Part shown: positions 1-7,307 of the stretch, in pieces | How the letters are laid out: each line of letters opens with the position of its first letter | How positions within the stretch are numbered: the stretch's first letter is position 1 | NCBI GenBank assembly: GCA_900539095.1 | Contig: UQAR01000061.1 | Coordinates: 1-12,361 of the forward strand | Length of the DNA: 12,361 nucleotides | Reading direction: 5' to 3' | Origin: an uncultured Ruminococcus sp. | Lineage (GTDB): Bacteria > Bacillota > Clostridia > Oscillospirales > Ruminococcaceae | Notes under the pieces: model-generated | Databases searched by the model: none | Told to the model about the DNA's origin: nothing | The model's input: the letters and a program-made list of their open reading frames with translations, nothing else | Translations under genes and position numbers: made by a program

Positions 1-47
1 CTACACCGTCTAATTCGTCGGCAGCGTCAGATGTGTATAAGAGACAG
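1..47 (+). other. Illumina P5 / Nextera read-1 adapter (not genomic)
   Basis: Bases 1-6 (CTACAC) match the end of the P5 primer. Bases 7-14 (CGTCTAAT) match, from memory, the Nextera XT i5 index S510. Bases 15-28 are the read-1 primer part and 29-47 are the 19-base Tn5 mosaic end AGATGTGTATAAGAGACAG. The genome starts at 48. Any reading frame through here gains the artefact peptide MYKRQ at its front. The match is exact over the whole stretch. Confidence 0.98.
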
Positions 48-74
48 TATAAAAATATTAAGGAGCAATTTATT

Positions 75-1451
75 TTGGTTTATTCCGATCTTATATTTAT
101 ACTGGGAATGTTCCCGATAATGACCATAATTTCACTTTTCGACAGAAGTGCAGAATATAAAAATCTTGTTCTGATAATATGCTCGCTGCTGTTTTTCAGC
201 TGGGGCAGACCTTTTGTGTTCTGTCTTATTTTCCTGTCGGTCATTCTCGACTGGCTCTTTGGTCTTATCATTTCAAAGAACCGTGATAAAAAAGCGGTCT
301 GCGGAATTTTTCTGACGCTGGATATACTCATGAACCTGTCGCTCATGCTTATATTCGGTCAGAATATACTATATAATAAGGTAAAGAAACTGAGCTTTGA
401 GGCTGCCATACTTCCTATTGGTATGGGATATTATATGCTCATGGGAATTTCTTATGTATATGATGTTTTCAAAGGCAACTGCAAGGGAGAGAAAAATATT
501 TTCTGTCTTTTGACCTATATGGTGTCACTGCATTTTATGGTGGTCGGCCCTCTGGTGAGATACGGTGATATTGAGCCGCAGATAAGGCATCGTGAGGTCA
601 CAGGTGCAAAGCTCAACGAAGGTCTTACAAAGATAGTTTTCGGACTTGGCAAGGTGGTACTTCTTGCAGGAGTTTTCGAGCAGATAAAGCTTGCAGGTCT
701 TAACGGCAAAGAGATAACTACTCTTGGCTGCTGGCTTGGTATGCTGTCATTTTTGGCACAGTATTATTTTCTTTTCACCGGACTTTCGGATATGGCAAAG
801 GGACTTGGTCTGACAAACGGCTTTGTTTATCCTGACAACTATACAAACATTGAGGCTGACGGACTTTTTTCAGGCATGATAAAAAGTTTCAACACAACTG
901 TTGTTGAGTTTTTCAGCGAGGTATTCGGCTGCAAAAAGAACATGAACAAGGTCTTTACTTTTATTTGCTATGTTCTTTGCGGTCTGGCACTTTCAATATG
1001 GTATCAGGCAAAGGTGAACTTTATCATAGTGGGACTTTGTGCGGCTGTACTTTGTCTGCTTGAAAAGCTTTTCCTTGAAAGACCGCTGTCAAAGCTGCCA
1101 GCTGTTGTGAAGTATATATATCTTGTGCTCACTGCACTTGTTATTTTCGGCGGACTTTATTTTGACAGTTTCTATGGATATAAAAAGTGGCTTTTTGCAC
1201 TCATGGGAGTGAATGTGAAATACACTCTCAGCGTGTCGGTAAAAAGTGCAGTGCTTAAAAATATCACACTTATAATAATATCGTTTTTTATCGTCTGCCC
1301 GCCTGCAAAGAGGGCTTTCTGCAAGCTTTTCAAAAAGCTTTCCGAGAGATCTCAGGCATCCTATGGCAGAGTTATGATAACAAAAACTATTATGACCATG
1401 CTTATTTTTGCTGTGAGCATTATAACACTTGCGGCAGAATATGCGTCATAA
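75..1451 (+). CDS. MBOAT-family (AlgI/DltB-like) membrane protein lacking the conserved histidines
   Basis: A 458-residue polytopic membrane protein of the membrane-bound O-acyltransferase fold, the family that moves acyl groups onto cell-surface polymers. Family landmarks are in order: an N-terminus like AlgI (VYSDLIFIL, then NLVLIICSLLFFSWG), LPIGMGYY at 113-120, GISYVYDVFKG at 124-134, GPLVRY at 158-163, and SDMAKGLG at 238-245. The two usual histidine positions are changed: the family's WH of the RRWHISLS segment aligns by eye with F272-N273, and the WHG segment reads W309-Y310-Q311. The protein may therefore be a non-catalytic member. I chose TTG 75 because AAGGAG lies at 60-65 with a 9-base gap and the product then begins exactly as AlgI homologues do; an upstream GTG at 33 lies inside the adapter. 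On this reading the gene is complete. The next gene starts 16 bases after its stop. Fold assignment is good; substrate is unknown. Confidence 0.82.
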   Translation: MVYSDLIFILGMFPIMTIISLFDRSAEYKNLVLIICSLLFFSWGRPFVFCLIFLSVILDWLFGLIISKNRDKKAVCGIFLTLDILMNLSLMLIFGQNILYNKVKKLSFEAAILPIGMGYYMLMGISYVYDVFKGNCKGEKNIFCLLTYMVSLHFMVVGPLVRYGDIEPQIRHREVTGAKLNEGLTKIVFGLGKVVLLAGVFEQIKLAGLNGKEITTLGCWLGMLSFLAQYYFLFTGLSDMAKGLGLTNGFVYPDNYTNIEADGLFSGMIKSFNTTVVEFFSEVFGCKKNMNKVFTFICYVLCGLALSIWYQAKVNFIIVGLCAAVLCLLEKLFLERPLSKLPAVVKYIYLVLTALVIFGGLYFDSFYGYKKWLFALMGVNVKYTLSVSVKSAVLKNITLIIISFFIVCPPAKRAFCKLFKKLSERSQASYGRVMITKTIMTMLIFAVSIITLAAEYAS

Positions 1452-1467
1452 AAAGAGGAAAATACCT

Positions 1468-2262
1468 ATGGAAGATAAAGTAACACAATTCAATATCGTT
1501 CATACTGACGATGAATATGAGATACCTGAGGAGTGCGAGGCTGCCGAGGAGGCTGCGGAAGAGCTTGCGGAAACCAATCTTGAAGAGCACTACAGCTTTA
1601 TAAATCTGCTTTCATTGGCGGTGATAATGCTTTTTGCCTGCATTTTCTTCATTGCCGTTTCAGGCAGCGATATCGTGCAGGACAACAATCTGTCTCTTTC
1701 TTTCAAGACCTTTTTCTCAGGGGATTATACTCAGGGTCTTGAGGATTCCTATAATAATGGTATACCTTTTCCTGACGCCATGAAGGCTATAGAAGAGCGT
1801 ATATCCCTTGTTTACGGCATCGGCAATAAGGTTACTGACCCTATCAGGGAAACTCCTGCGGACACCGATACCGACCATAACAGTTTTGACCATCCGACCA
1901 ATGATAACAATGATGATCCTGACGAAAATATCATCACTGTTACTTCAAAGACTAAAGACGGAGAGATCGTGACTGTAACTAAAAAGAACGAGAAGAAGAA
2001 AACCACTACCACCACGGCTATCGACAGACCTGAGGAAACTGAAAGCACTACTACCACAACAACTTCCGCTACCACAACCAATAACGATAAGCCATATTAT
2101 ACAGTAACAGAAACTGAGATAATAAATCAGCCTGGCCCGACAACAACGACTACTACTACCACAACAACGGCTACTGAAACAGAGCCTGTGACCGAACCTG
2201 TTACAGAGCCTACCGAACCGCCTCAGACAACAGAACAGACTGCGGAGCCGGCAAATGAATAG
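1468..2262 (+). CDS. Single-pass membrane protein with DHHW/AlgJ-like N-terminal segment and Thr-rich tail
   Basis: 264 residues. An acidic cytoplasmic start (1-43) precedes one membrane helix at about 45-65. Residues 79-117 (FFSGDYTQGLEDSYNN, PFPDAMKAIEER) resemble the segment that opens DHHW/AlgJ/AlgX-type partners of MBOAT proteins, where FSG-x-(F/Y)-T, then PF-x-D, precedes the SGNH-like catalytic domain. Here that domain is absent: from about 125 the chain is Asp/Asn-rich, then carries Thr runs at 179-183, 195-199 and 225-234 and TEPVTEP repeats, probably outside the cell as a disordered, possibly glycosylated stalk. I chose ATG 1468 (AGAGGAA at 1454-1460, 7-base gap) over an in-frame ATG at 1429 that would overlap the preceding gene. 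It overlaps the next gene by 8 bases. The DHHW resemblance is by eye and needs a profile search; the overall architecture is clear. Confidence 0.75.
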   Translation: MEDKVTQFNIVHTDDEYEIPEECEAAEEAAEELAETNLEEHYSFINLLSLAVIMLFACIFFIAVSGSDIVQDNNLSLSFKTFFSGDYTQGLEDSYNNGIPFPDAMKAIEERISLVYGIGNKVTDPIRETPADTDTDHNSFDHPTNDNNDDPDENIITVTSKTKDGEIVTVTKKNEKKKTTTTTAIDRPEETESTTTTTTSATTTNNDKPYYTVTETEIINQPGPTTTTTTTTTTATETEPVTEPVTEPTEPPQTTEQTAEPANE

Positions 2263-3208
2263 TAAGTTTGATAATCCTTTTCCATATTCGGACGATAACA
2301 AAAGATATCACACCTATAATTACTATCTAAGGCACAAGTTCGGCACTAAGGTTTTTAAGATACCGCTTAATATCGACCTTGGCTGTCCAAACAGGGACGG
2401 CACAAAAGGAGTAGGAGGCTGTGTGTTCTGTTCGGCGAAAATGAGCGGAGATTTCGCAGGCGACCCTCATGAAGATCTCCTTACTCAATATAAGGAGATA
2501 AGGGAAAGAATGAGCAAAAAGTGGAGCGAAGGTCTGTGCATACCGTATTTTCAGGCAGGCTCGAACACCTATGCTGATGTAAATGTGCTGAGAAAAATGT
2601 TTTATACAGCCCTGTCATTTGAAAATACGGCAGGGCTTTCTATCGCAACGAGGGCGGATTGTATCGACGAGAAAAAAGCCGACCTCCTTGGCGAGCTTGC
2701 TGAAAAAACGTTTCTTACAGTGGAGCTTGGCTTGCAGACTATCCATGATGAAACAGCTTTGAAGATGAACCGCTGTCATACATTTGAGGATTTTCTCAAA
2801 GGCTATGAAATGCTCAGAAAGCGGAATGTTAATGTGTGCGTGCATATCATCGACGGACTTCCGAATGAGAACAGAGATATGATGCTTGAAACAGCAAAAA
2901 CTCTCGGTCAGCTTGATATACAGAGCATAAAGATACATCTTTTGCACGTTTTGAAAGGCACTGCACTTGCTGAGATGTACAAGCGTGGAGAATTTCGGGC
3001 TTTGGATATGGACGAGTATGTCAATATCGTCTGCGACCAGCTTGAACTTTTGCCTGCTGAGATAGTTATACAGCGTGTCACAGGGGACGGTGCAAAGGAC
3101 GACCTTTTAGCACCGCTATGGAGTTTGAAAAAATTCTGCGTTATGAACGAGATAGATAAAGAAATGGGAAGAAGAGATTCATGGCAGGGAAAGGCTCTGT
3201 CAGATTAA
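2255..3208 (+). CDS. TIGR01212-type radical SAM protein (YhcC/YtqA-like)
   Basis: 317 residues, the normal length for this family. The iron-sulphur cluster is probably held by Cys44, Cys56 and Cys59 in CPNRDGTKGVGGCVFC, the spaced cysteine motif that separates this family from the ordinary CxxxCxxC radical SAM proteins. Further family landmarks are FQAGSNTYAD (about 100-109), TVELGLQTIHDETALKMNR and HTFEDF. The chemistry is radical SAM; a substrate was not known to me for this family beyond suggested roles near tRNA or RNA modification. The start ATG 2255 has GGAG at 2244-2247 (7-base gap) and sits inside the end of the upstream gene, so translation is probably coupled. The stop is 12 bases before mnmE, which makes co-transcription with the tRNA-modification genes likely and gives a weak hint of related function. 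Confidence 0.93.
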   Translation: MNSKFDNPFPYSDDNKRYHTYNYYLRHKFGTKVFKIPLNIDLGCPNRDGTKGVGGCVFCSAKMSGDFAGDPHEDLLTQYKEIRERMSKKWSEGLCIPYFQAGSNTYADVNVLRKMFYTALSFENTAGLSIATRADCIDEKKADLLGELAEKTFLTVELGLQTIHDETALKMNRCHTFEDFLKGYEMLRKRNVNVCVHIIDGLPNENRDMMLETAKTLGQLDIQSIKIHLLHVLKGTALAEMYKRGEFRALDMDEYVNIVCDQLELLPAEIVIQRVTGDGAKDDLLAPLWSLKKFCVMNEIDKEMGRRDSWQGKALSD

Positions 3209-3220
3209 AAAGAGGTAAAA

Positions 3221-4591
3221 ATGAAAGATATATGTGCAGTTTCGACACCACTCGCTGAGGGCGGTATATCAGTCATAAGAATAAGCGGAGAAAACGCCAT
3301 AAGCATAGGTGCAAAGGTTTTTAAACCTTTGTCATGCAAAAGTGTTGAAAACATGGAGGGTTATACCTGTGCATACGGAAAAATAGTTGACAAAAACGGC
3401 AGAGAAGTCGATGACGGCGTTCTGACGGTTTTCCGTGCACCTAGGTCATACACCGGTGAAAACGTCTGTGAGATATCATGTCATGGCGGAATATATGTTA
3501 CAAAAAAAGTCCTCAGACTTTGCATTGAACAGGGTGCGGAGCTTGCTCAGAGGGGTGAGTTCACAAAAAGGGCTTTTCTCAACGGAAAGCTTTCACTTAC
3601 TCAGGCTGAAGGCGTAATGGAAACTATCTCCGCTCAGGGAGAGTATGCACTTAATTCTGCAAACCTCACAAAGGAGGGCAGGCTTTTCAGGCTCATTTCC
3701 GATATGTCTAAAAAGTTTGTCACAATTCTTGGCGAGCTTGCAGCATGGGTGGATTATCCTGAGGAGGACTTGCCTGAGATATCTGAAGATAACCTCAGAG
3801 ATAGCCTTAAAAACGCTTTGGCAGGGCTTGACAGGATAATAGCAGATTATGACAGCGGAATGATACTGAAAAACGGCGTTGACACTGTTATTGCAGGCAA
3901 GCCGAATGTTGGAAAATCCACGCTTATGAATATGCTTTTGGGCTTTGACCGCTCTATAGTCACAAATGTGGCAGGCACGACACGAGATGTTATTGAAGAA
4001 AGTGCAAAGCTTGGAGAGCTTATTTTAAAGCTTTCAGACACTGCGGGAATACATGAAACTGATGATGAAGTTGAAAAGATAGGCGTTGATATCGCAAAGA
4101 AAAAGCTTGAAAACGCTATGCTTGTTATAGAAGTTTTTGACATTTCAAGAGAGCTTGACGAAGAAGACAAAGAACTGCTTGAATATGTGAAAAAGCTTGG
4201 AAAGAAAGTTATCATAGTTCTCAACAAGTCTGACCTTGAAAACGTTGTGGAAAAGTCGCAGCTTGAAAAATATTCAGACCATGTGATAGAGATATCTGCA
4301 AAGCTTGACGATGGCAGAGAAGAACTTCAAAAAGCCGCAGAGGAACTTTTGGGCATTGGCGGATATGACGCTGACAGCACTATTTTTGCAAACGAGCGTC
4401 AAAAGGCTTGTGCAGAAAGGGCAAGAAAATATCTTTATATGGCACTGGAGAGCCTTGATATGGGCGAAACTCTTGACGCTGTAACGGTGATGATAGACAA
4501 CGGTGCAAACGCACTGCTTGAGCTGACAGGCGAAAAGGCAACAGAGGCGGTCGTTGACGAGGTATTTTCAAAATTCTGCGTAGGAAAGTAA
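3221..4591 (+). CDS. mnmE: MnmE, tRNA U34 modification GTPase
   Basis: 456 residues, full length. MnmE works with MnmG to place a (carboxymethyl)aminomethyl group on C5 of wobble uridine in several tRNAs. The N-terminal folate-binding domain starts with STPLAEGGISVIRISG. The inserted G domain shows G1 GKPNVGKST (226-234), G2 GTTRD (252-256), G3 DTAG (273-276) and G4 NKSD (335-338). The helical C-terminus ends in FCVGK, carrying the family's terminal Cys-x-Gly-Lys (Cys453). Its ribosome site is AGAGG, just before ATG 3221. It is the fourth gene of the + strand unit and is followed 36 bases later by mnmG, its enzymatic partner. Codons about 31-37 contain a 20-base inverted repeat at 3312-3331. 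Confidence 0.98.
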   Translation: MKDICAVSTPLAEGGISVIRISGENAISIGAKVFKPLSCKSVENMEGYTCAYGKIVDKNGREVDDGVLTVFRAPRSYTGENVCEISCHGGIYVTKKVLRLCIEQGAELAQRGEFTKRAFLNGKLSLTQAEGVMETISAQGEYALNSANLTKEGRLFRLISDMSKKFVTILGELAAWVDYPEEDLPEISEDNLRDSLKNALAGLDRIIADYDSGMILKNGVDTVIAGKPNVGKSTLMNMLLGFDRSIVTNVAGTTRDVIEESAKLGELILKLSDTAGIHETDDEVEKIGVDIAKKKLENAMLVIEVFDISRELDEEDKELLEYVKKLGKKVIIVLNKSDLENVVEKSQLEKYSDHVIEISAKLDDGREELQKAAEELLGIGGYDADSTIFANERQKACAERARKYLYMALESLDMGETLDAVTVMIDNGANALLELTGEKATEAVVDEVFSKFCVGK

Positions 4592-4627
4592 TTTTTTCGG
4601 TCTTATTTTCAGACAGGTGGTTTTATT

Positions 4628-6517
4628 ATGCAAAAGGAATATTTTGATATTATCGTGATAGGTGCAGGCCATGCAGGCTGCGAGGCGGCTTTGGCTGCGG
4701 CACGGCTCGGTCTAAAAACAGCACTTTTTACTATTACCCTTGACGGCGTTGCAAATATGCCTTGCAACCCTTCCATAGGCGGAACTGCAAAGGGACATCT
4801 TGTTCGTGAGATAGACGCTTTGGGCGGCGAAATGGGCAAGGCTGCTGACAAAACATTTATCCAAAGCAGGATATTAAATCGTGGAAAAGGTCCTGCCGTT
4901 CACAGTCTGAGAGCACAGATAGACCGTGTGGAATATCACAAGCTTATGAAAAAAACTATTGAGGACACAGAGGGTCTTTATCTGAAACAGGCTGAAATAA
5001 CTGATATACTGTTTGAAGATGACGGCAAAACTGTTCGTGGTGTGCGTACAAAACTTGGCACTGAGTACGACTGCAAGGCTGTTGTGATATCAACAGGAAC
5101 ATATCTCGGCGGCACTGTTCATGTGGGTGCAGTATCATATTCAAGCGGCCCTGACGCAACTTTGCCTGCACTCAGCCTTACAGAGTGTCTTAAAAAGGCA
5201 GGCATGACCATAAGACGTTTCAAAACAGGCACTCCTGCCCGTGTACACAAGCGTTCAATAGATTTTGACAAGCTTGAAGTGCAGTGCGGCGATGATGATA
5301 TAACTCCGTTTTCTTTTGATAATCATGAAAAACTTGAAAATAAAGTAAAATGTTATGTTGCTTATACAAATGAGGAAACTCACAAGGTAATAAGGGATAA
5401 CATACATCTTTCACCTATCTATTCGGGAAGGATACACGCCATTGGTCCTAGATACTGTCCGTCTATCGAGGACAAGATAATGAGATTTTCAGATAAGCCA
5501 AGGCATCAGCTTTTTATCGAGCCAATGGGTCTTGATACTGACGAATACTATTTGCAGGGTATGTCATCATCACTGCCTGAGTTCGTTCAGCTGCAATTTT
5601 TGCACACAATAAAAGGACTTGAGCACGTTGAGATAATGAGAAACGCCTATGCCATAGAATATGACTGCTGCGACCCTACAGAGCTTTCTGCTACGCTGGA
5701 GTTCAAGGCTTTTGACGGTCTTTACGGTGCAGGTCAGTTCAACGGCACTTCGGGATATGAAGAGGCTGCCGCACAGGGTCTTATTGCAGGAATAAATGCT
5801 GCACTGAAAATTCTTGGCAGAAAGCAGCTTATACTGGACAGAGCGTCCTCATACATAGGCACTCTTATTGACGACCTTGTTACAAAGGGCTGTTCAGACC
5901 CTTACAGAATGCTCACTTCACGAAGTGAATACAGACTTCTTCTCAGGCAGGATAATGCTGACATAAGGCTTACGCCTATCGGACATGAGATAGGGCTTAT
6001 CTCAGACGAAAGATATCAGCATTTGCTTGACAAAAATGCACAGATAGCCGCTGAGATAAAGCGTGTTTCAAAGATAAATATCGCACCAAACCCTGAGATA
6101 AACGCTTATCTTGAATCTGTAGGCACTGACCCTCTCAACAACGGCATAAAGCTTGCACAGCTTATCCGCCGCCCGCAGGTTTCATATGACGGTCTTGCAC
6201 CATTTGACAGCGAAAGACCTGAGCTTTCAGCAGAGGTAAAAGAGCAGGTAGAGTTGCAGATAAAATATGACGGCTATATAAAGATACAGCTTGAGCAGGT
6301 GGAGGCTATGCGAAAGCTTGAGAAAAAAGCTTTGCCTGCTGATATCGACTATAACGATATCAAGGGATTAAGACTTGAGGCGGCTGAAAAGCTCAATAAG
6401 ATAAAGCCTGTATCAGTTGGTCAGGCAAGCCGTATAAGCGGAGTGAACCCTGCGGACGTTGGCGTGCTGCTGGTTTGGCTCTCGGCACAGAAAAACAGCG
6501 ATAAAAAGGAGGGATAG
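4628..6517 (+). CDS. mnmG: MnmG (GidA), FAD-dependent tRNA U34 modification enzyme
   Basis: 629 residues, full length. MnmG binds FAD and NADH and forms the complex with MnmE that modifies tRNA wobble uridine. The dinucleotide-binding motif IGAGHAGCEAALAAARLG is at the N-terminus. Family signatures follow: MPCNPSIGGTAKGHLVREIDALGGEMG, NRGKGPAVHSLRAQIDR, and late in the protein SYIGTLIDDLVTKG with SDPYRMLTSRSEYRLLLRQDNAD, then the helical tRNA/MnmE-contact region ending in ASRISGVNPADVGVLLVWL. ATG 4628 has AGGTGG at 4615-4620 with a 7-base gap. The stop is 2 bases before the rsmG start, so the two are probably translated as a pair. Confidence 0.98.
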   Translation: MQKEYFDIIVIGAGHAGCEAALAAARLGLKTALFTITLDGVANMPCNPSIGGTAKGHLVREIDALGGEMGKAADKTFIQSRILNRGKGPAVHSLRAQIDRVEYHKLMKKTIEDTEGLYLKQAEITDILFEDDGKTVRGVRTKLGTEYDCKAVVISTGTYLGGTVHVGAVSYSSGPDATLPALSLTECLKKAGMTIRRFKTGTPARVHKRSIDFDKLEVQCGDDDITPFSFDNHEKLENKVKCYVAYTNEETHKVIRDNIHLSPIYSGRIHAIGPRYCPSIEDKIMRFSDKPRHQLFIEPMGLDTDEYYLQGMSSSLPEFVQLQFLHTIKGLEHVEIMRNAYAIEYDCCDPTELSATLEFKAFDGLYGAGQFNGTSGYEEAAAQGLIAGINAALKILGRKQLILDRASSYIGTLIDDLVTKGCSDPYRMLTSRSEYRLLLRQDNADIRLTPIGHEIGLISDERYQHLLDKNAQIAAEIKRVSKINIAPNPEINAYLESVGTDPLNNGIKLAQLIRRPQVSYDGLAPFDSERPELSAEVKEQVELQIKYDGYIKIQLEQVEAMRKLEKKALPADIDYNDIKGLRLEAAEKLNKIKPVSVGQASRISGVNPADVGVLLVWLSAQKNSDKKEG

Positions 6518-6519
6518 GC

Positions 6520-7239
6520 ATGGCAAGTCTTATTACAAAAGACGATTTTATAAAGCTTTTTGAAAATTACAACATTATAATATCAGAGGGCGACTATTCA
6601 CGTTTTGAGACCTATGCTGAACTTCTTTGTGAGTGGAACGAAAAAATAAATCTCACTGCCATAACTGACCCTGAGGGCATTGCAATAAAACATTTTTTTG
6701 ATAGCGTTTATCCTTTCACTCTTTTTGAGGTAAAAGAAAACGCAAAAGTCATAGATGTTGGCACAGGTGCAGGGTTTCCTTCCTGTCCGCTGAAGATAGT
6801 TCGTGATGATATAAAGCTTACACTTCTTGACAGCCTTAACAAGAGGATAAATTTTCTTGCACAGCTTTCAGACAGCCTTGACCTTGGTGCGACCTGCATA
6901 CACGGCAGAGCAGAAGAGCTTGGCAGAAATATGGAGTGTCGTGAACAGTATGACATTGCCACAGCAAGAGCAGTGGCAAACCTCAGCGACCTTTGTGAAT
7001 ACTGTCTGCCTTTTGTAAAAGTCGGCGGATATTTTGCGGCTTTAAAAGGTTCGGGAGGAAATGATGAACTGAAAGAGGCTAAAAATGCTATTAAGATACT
7101 GGGAGGAAAGGTCGAAGAGGTCTTTGACTATGAACTTCCAACAGGCGACGGCAGAACGCTTATCCTCATAAGAAAAGTATCTGAAACGCCTGAAAAATAT
7201 CCACGCAACAAGGGTCAAATGAAAAAGAAAAAATTATAA
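6520..7239 (+). CDS. rsmG: RsmG (GidB), 16S rRNA guanine-N7 methyltransferase
   Basis: 239 residues, the usual length. RsmG uses S-adenosylmethionine to methylate N7 of G527 (E. coli numbering) of 16S rRNA; loss in other bacteria gives low-level streptomycin resistance. Seen here are LCEWNEKINLTAI (36-48), KHFFDS (57-62), the SAM-binding loop VIDVGTGAGFPSCPLKI (77-93), and TARAVANLSDLCEYCLPFVKVGGYFAALKG. The C-terminus is Lys-rich. Start ATG 6520 follows AAGGAGGG at 6506-6513 by 6 bases. It is the last gene of the + strand unit; the shared terminator begins 18 bases after its stop. Confidence 0.97.
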   Translation: MASLITKDDFIKLFENYNIIISEGDYSRFETYAELLCEWNEKINLTAITDPEGIAIKHFFDSVYPFTLFEVKENAKVIDVGTGAGFPSCPLKIVRDDIKLTLLDSLNKRINFLAQLSDSLDLGATCIHGRAEELGRNMECREQYDIATARAVANLSDLCEYCLPFVKVGGYFAALKGSGGNDELKEAKNAIKILGGKVEEVFDYELPTGDGRTLILIRKVSETPEKYPRNKGQMKKKKL

Positions 7240-7257
7240 TACGAATATATGCACAAA

Positions 7258-7289
7258 AAAACACGCTGAACCAAAATTCAGCGTGTTTT
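7258..7289. terminator. Bidirectional intrinsic terminator between rsmG and jag
   Basis: AAAACACGCTGAA (7258-7270), loop CCAAAA, then the exact complement TTCAGCGTGTTTT (7277-7289). The A-tract on the left and T-tract on the right give a U-tail in either direction. It lies between two convergent units, rsmG (+) and jag (-), so it can end both. Confidence 0.93.
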
Positions 7290-7307
7290 CTTATTATCAT
7301 TTTTAAC

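Noticed and set aside
33..74. N-terminal extension of the MBOAT protein from GTG 33
   Set aside because: The start codon lies in the adapter, and TTG 75 has an AAGGAG site and the family-typical N-terminus.
1812..2301. Val-rich and Cys/Arg/Ser-rich frames opposite the Thr-rich tail (two overlapping minus-strand frames)
   Set aside because: They are complements of the ACN repeat codons in other frames, with no ribosome sites or recognisable domains.
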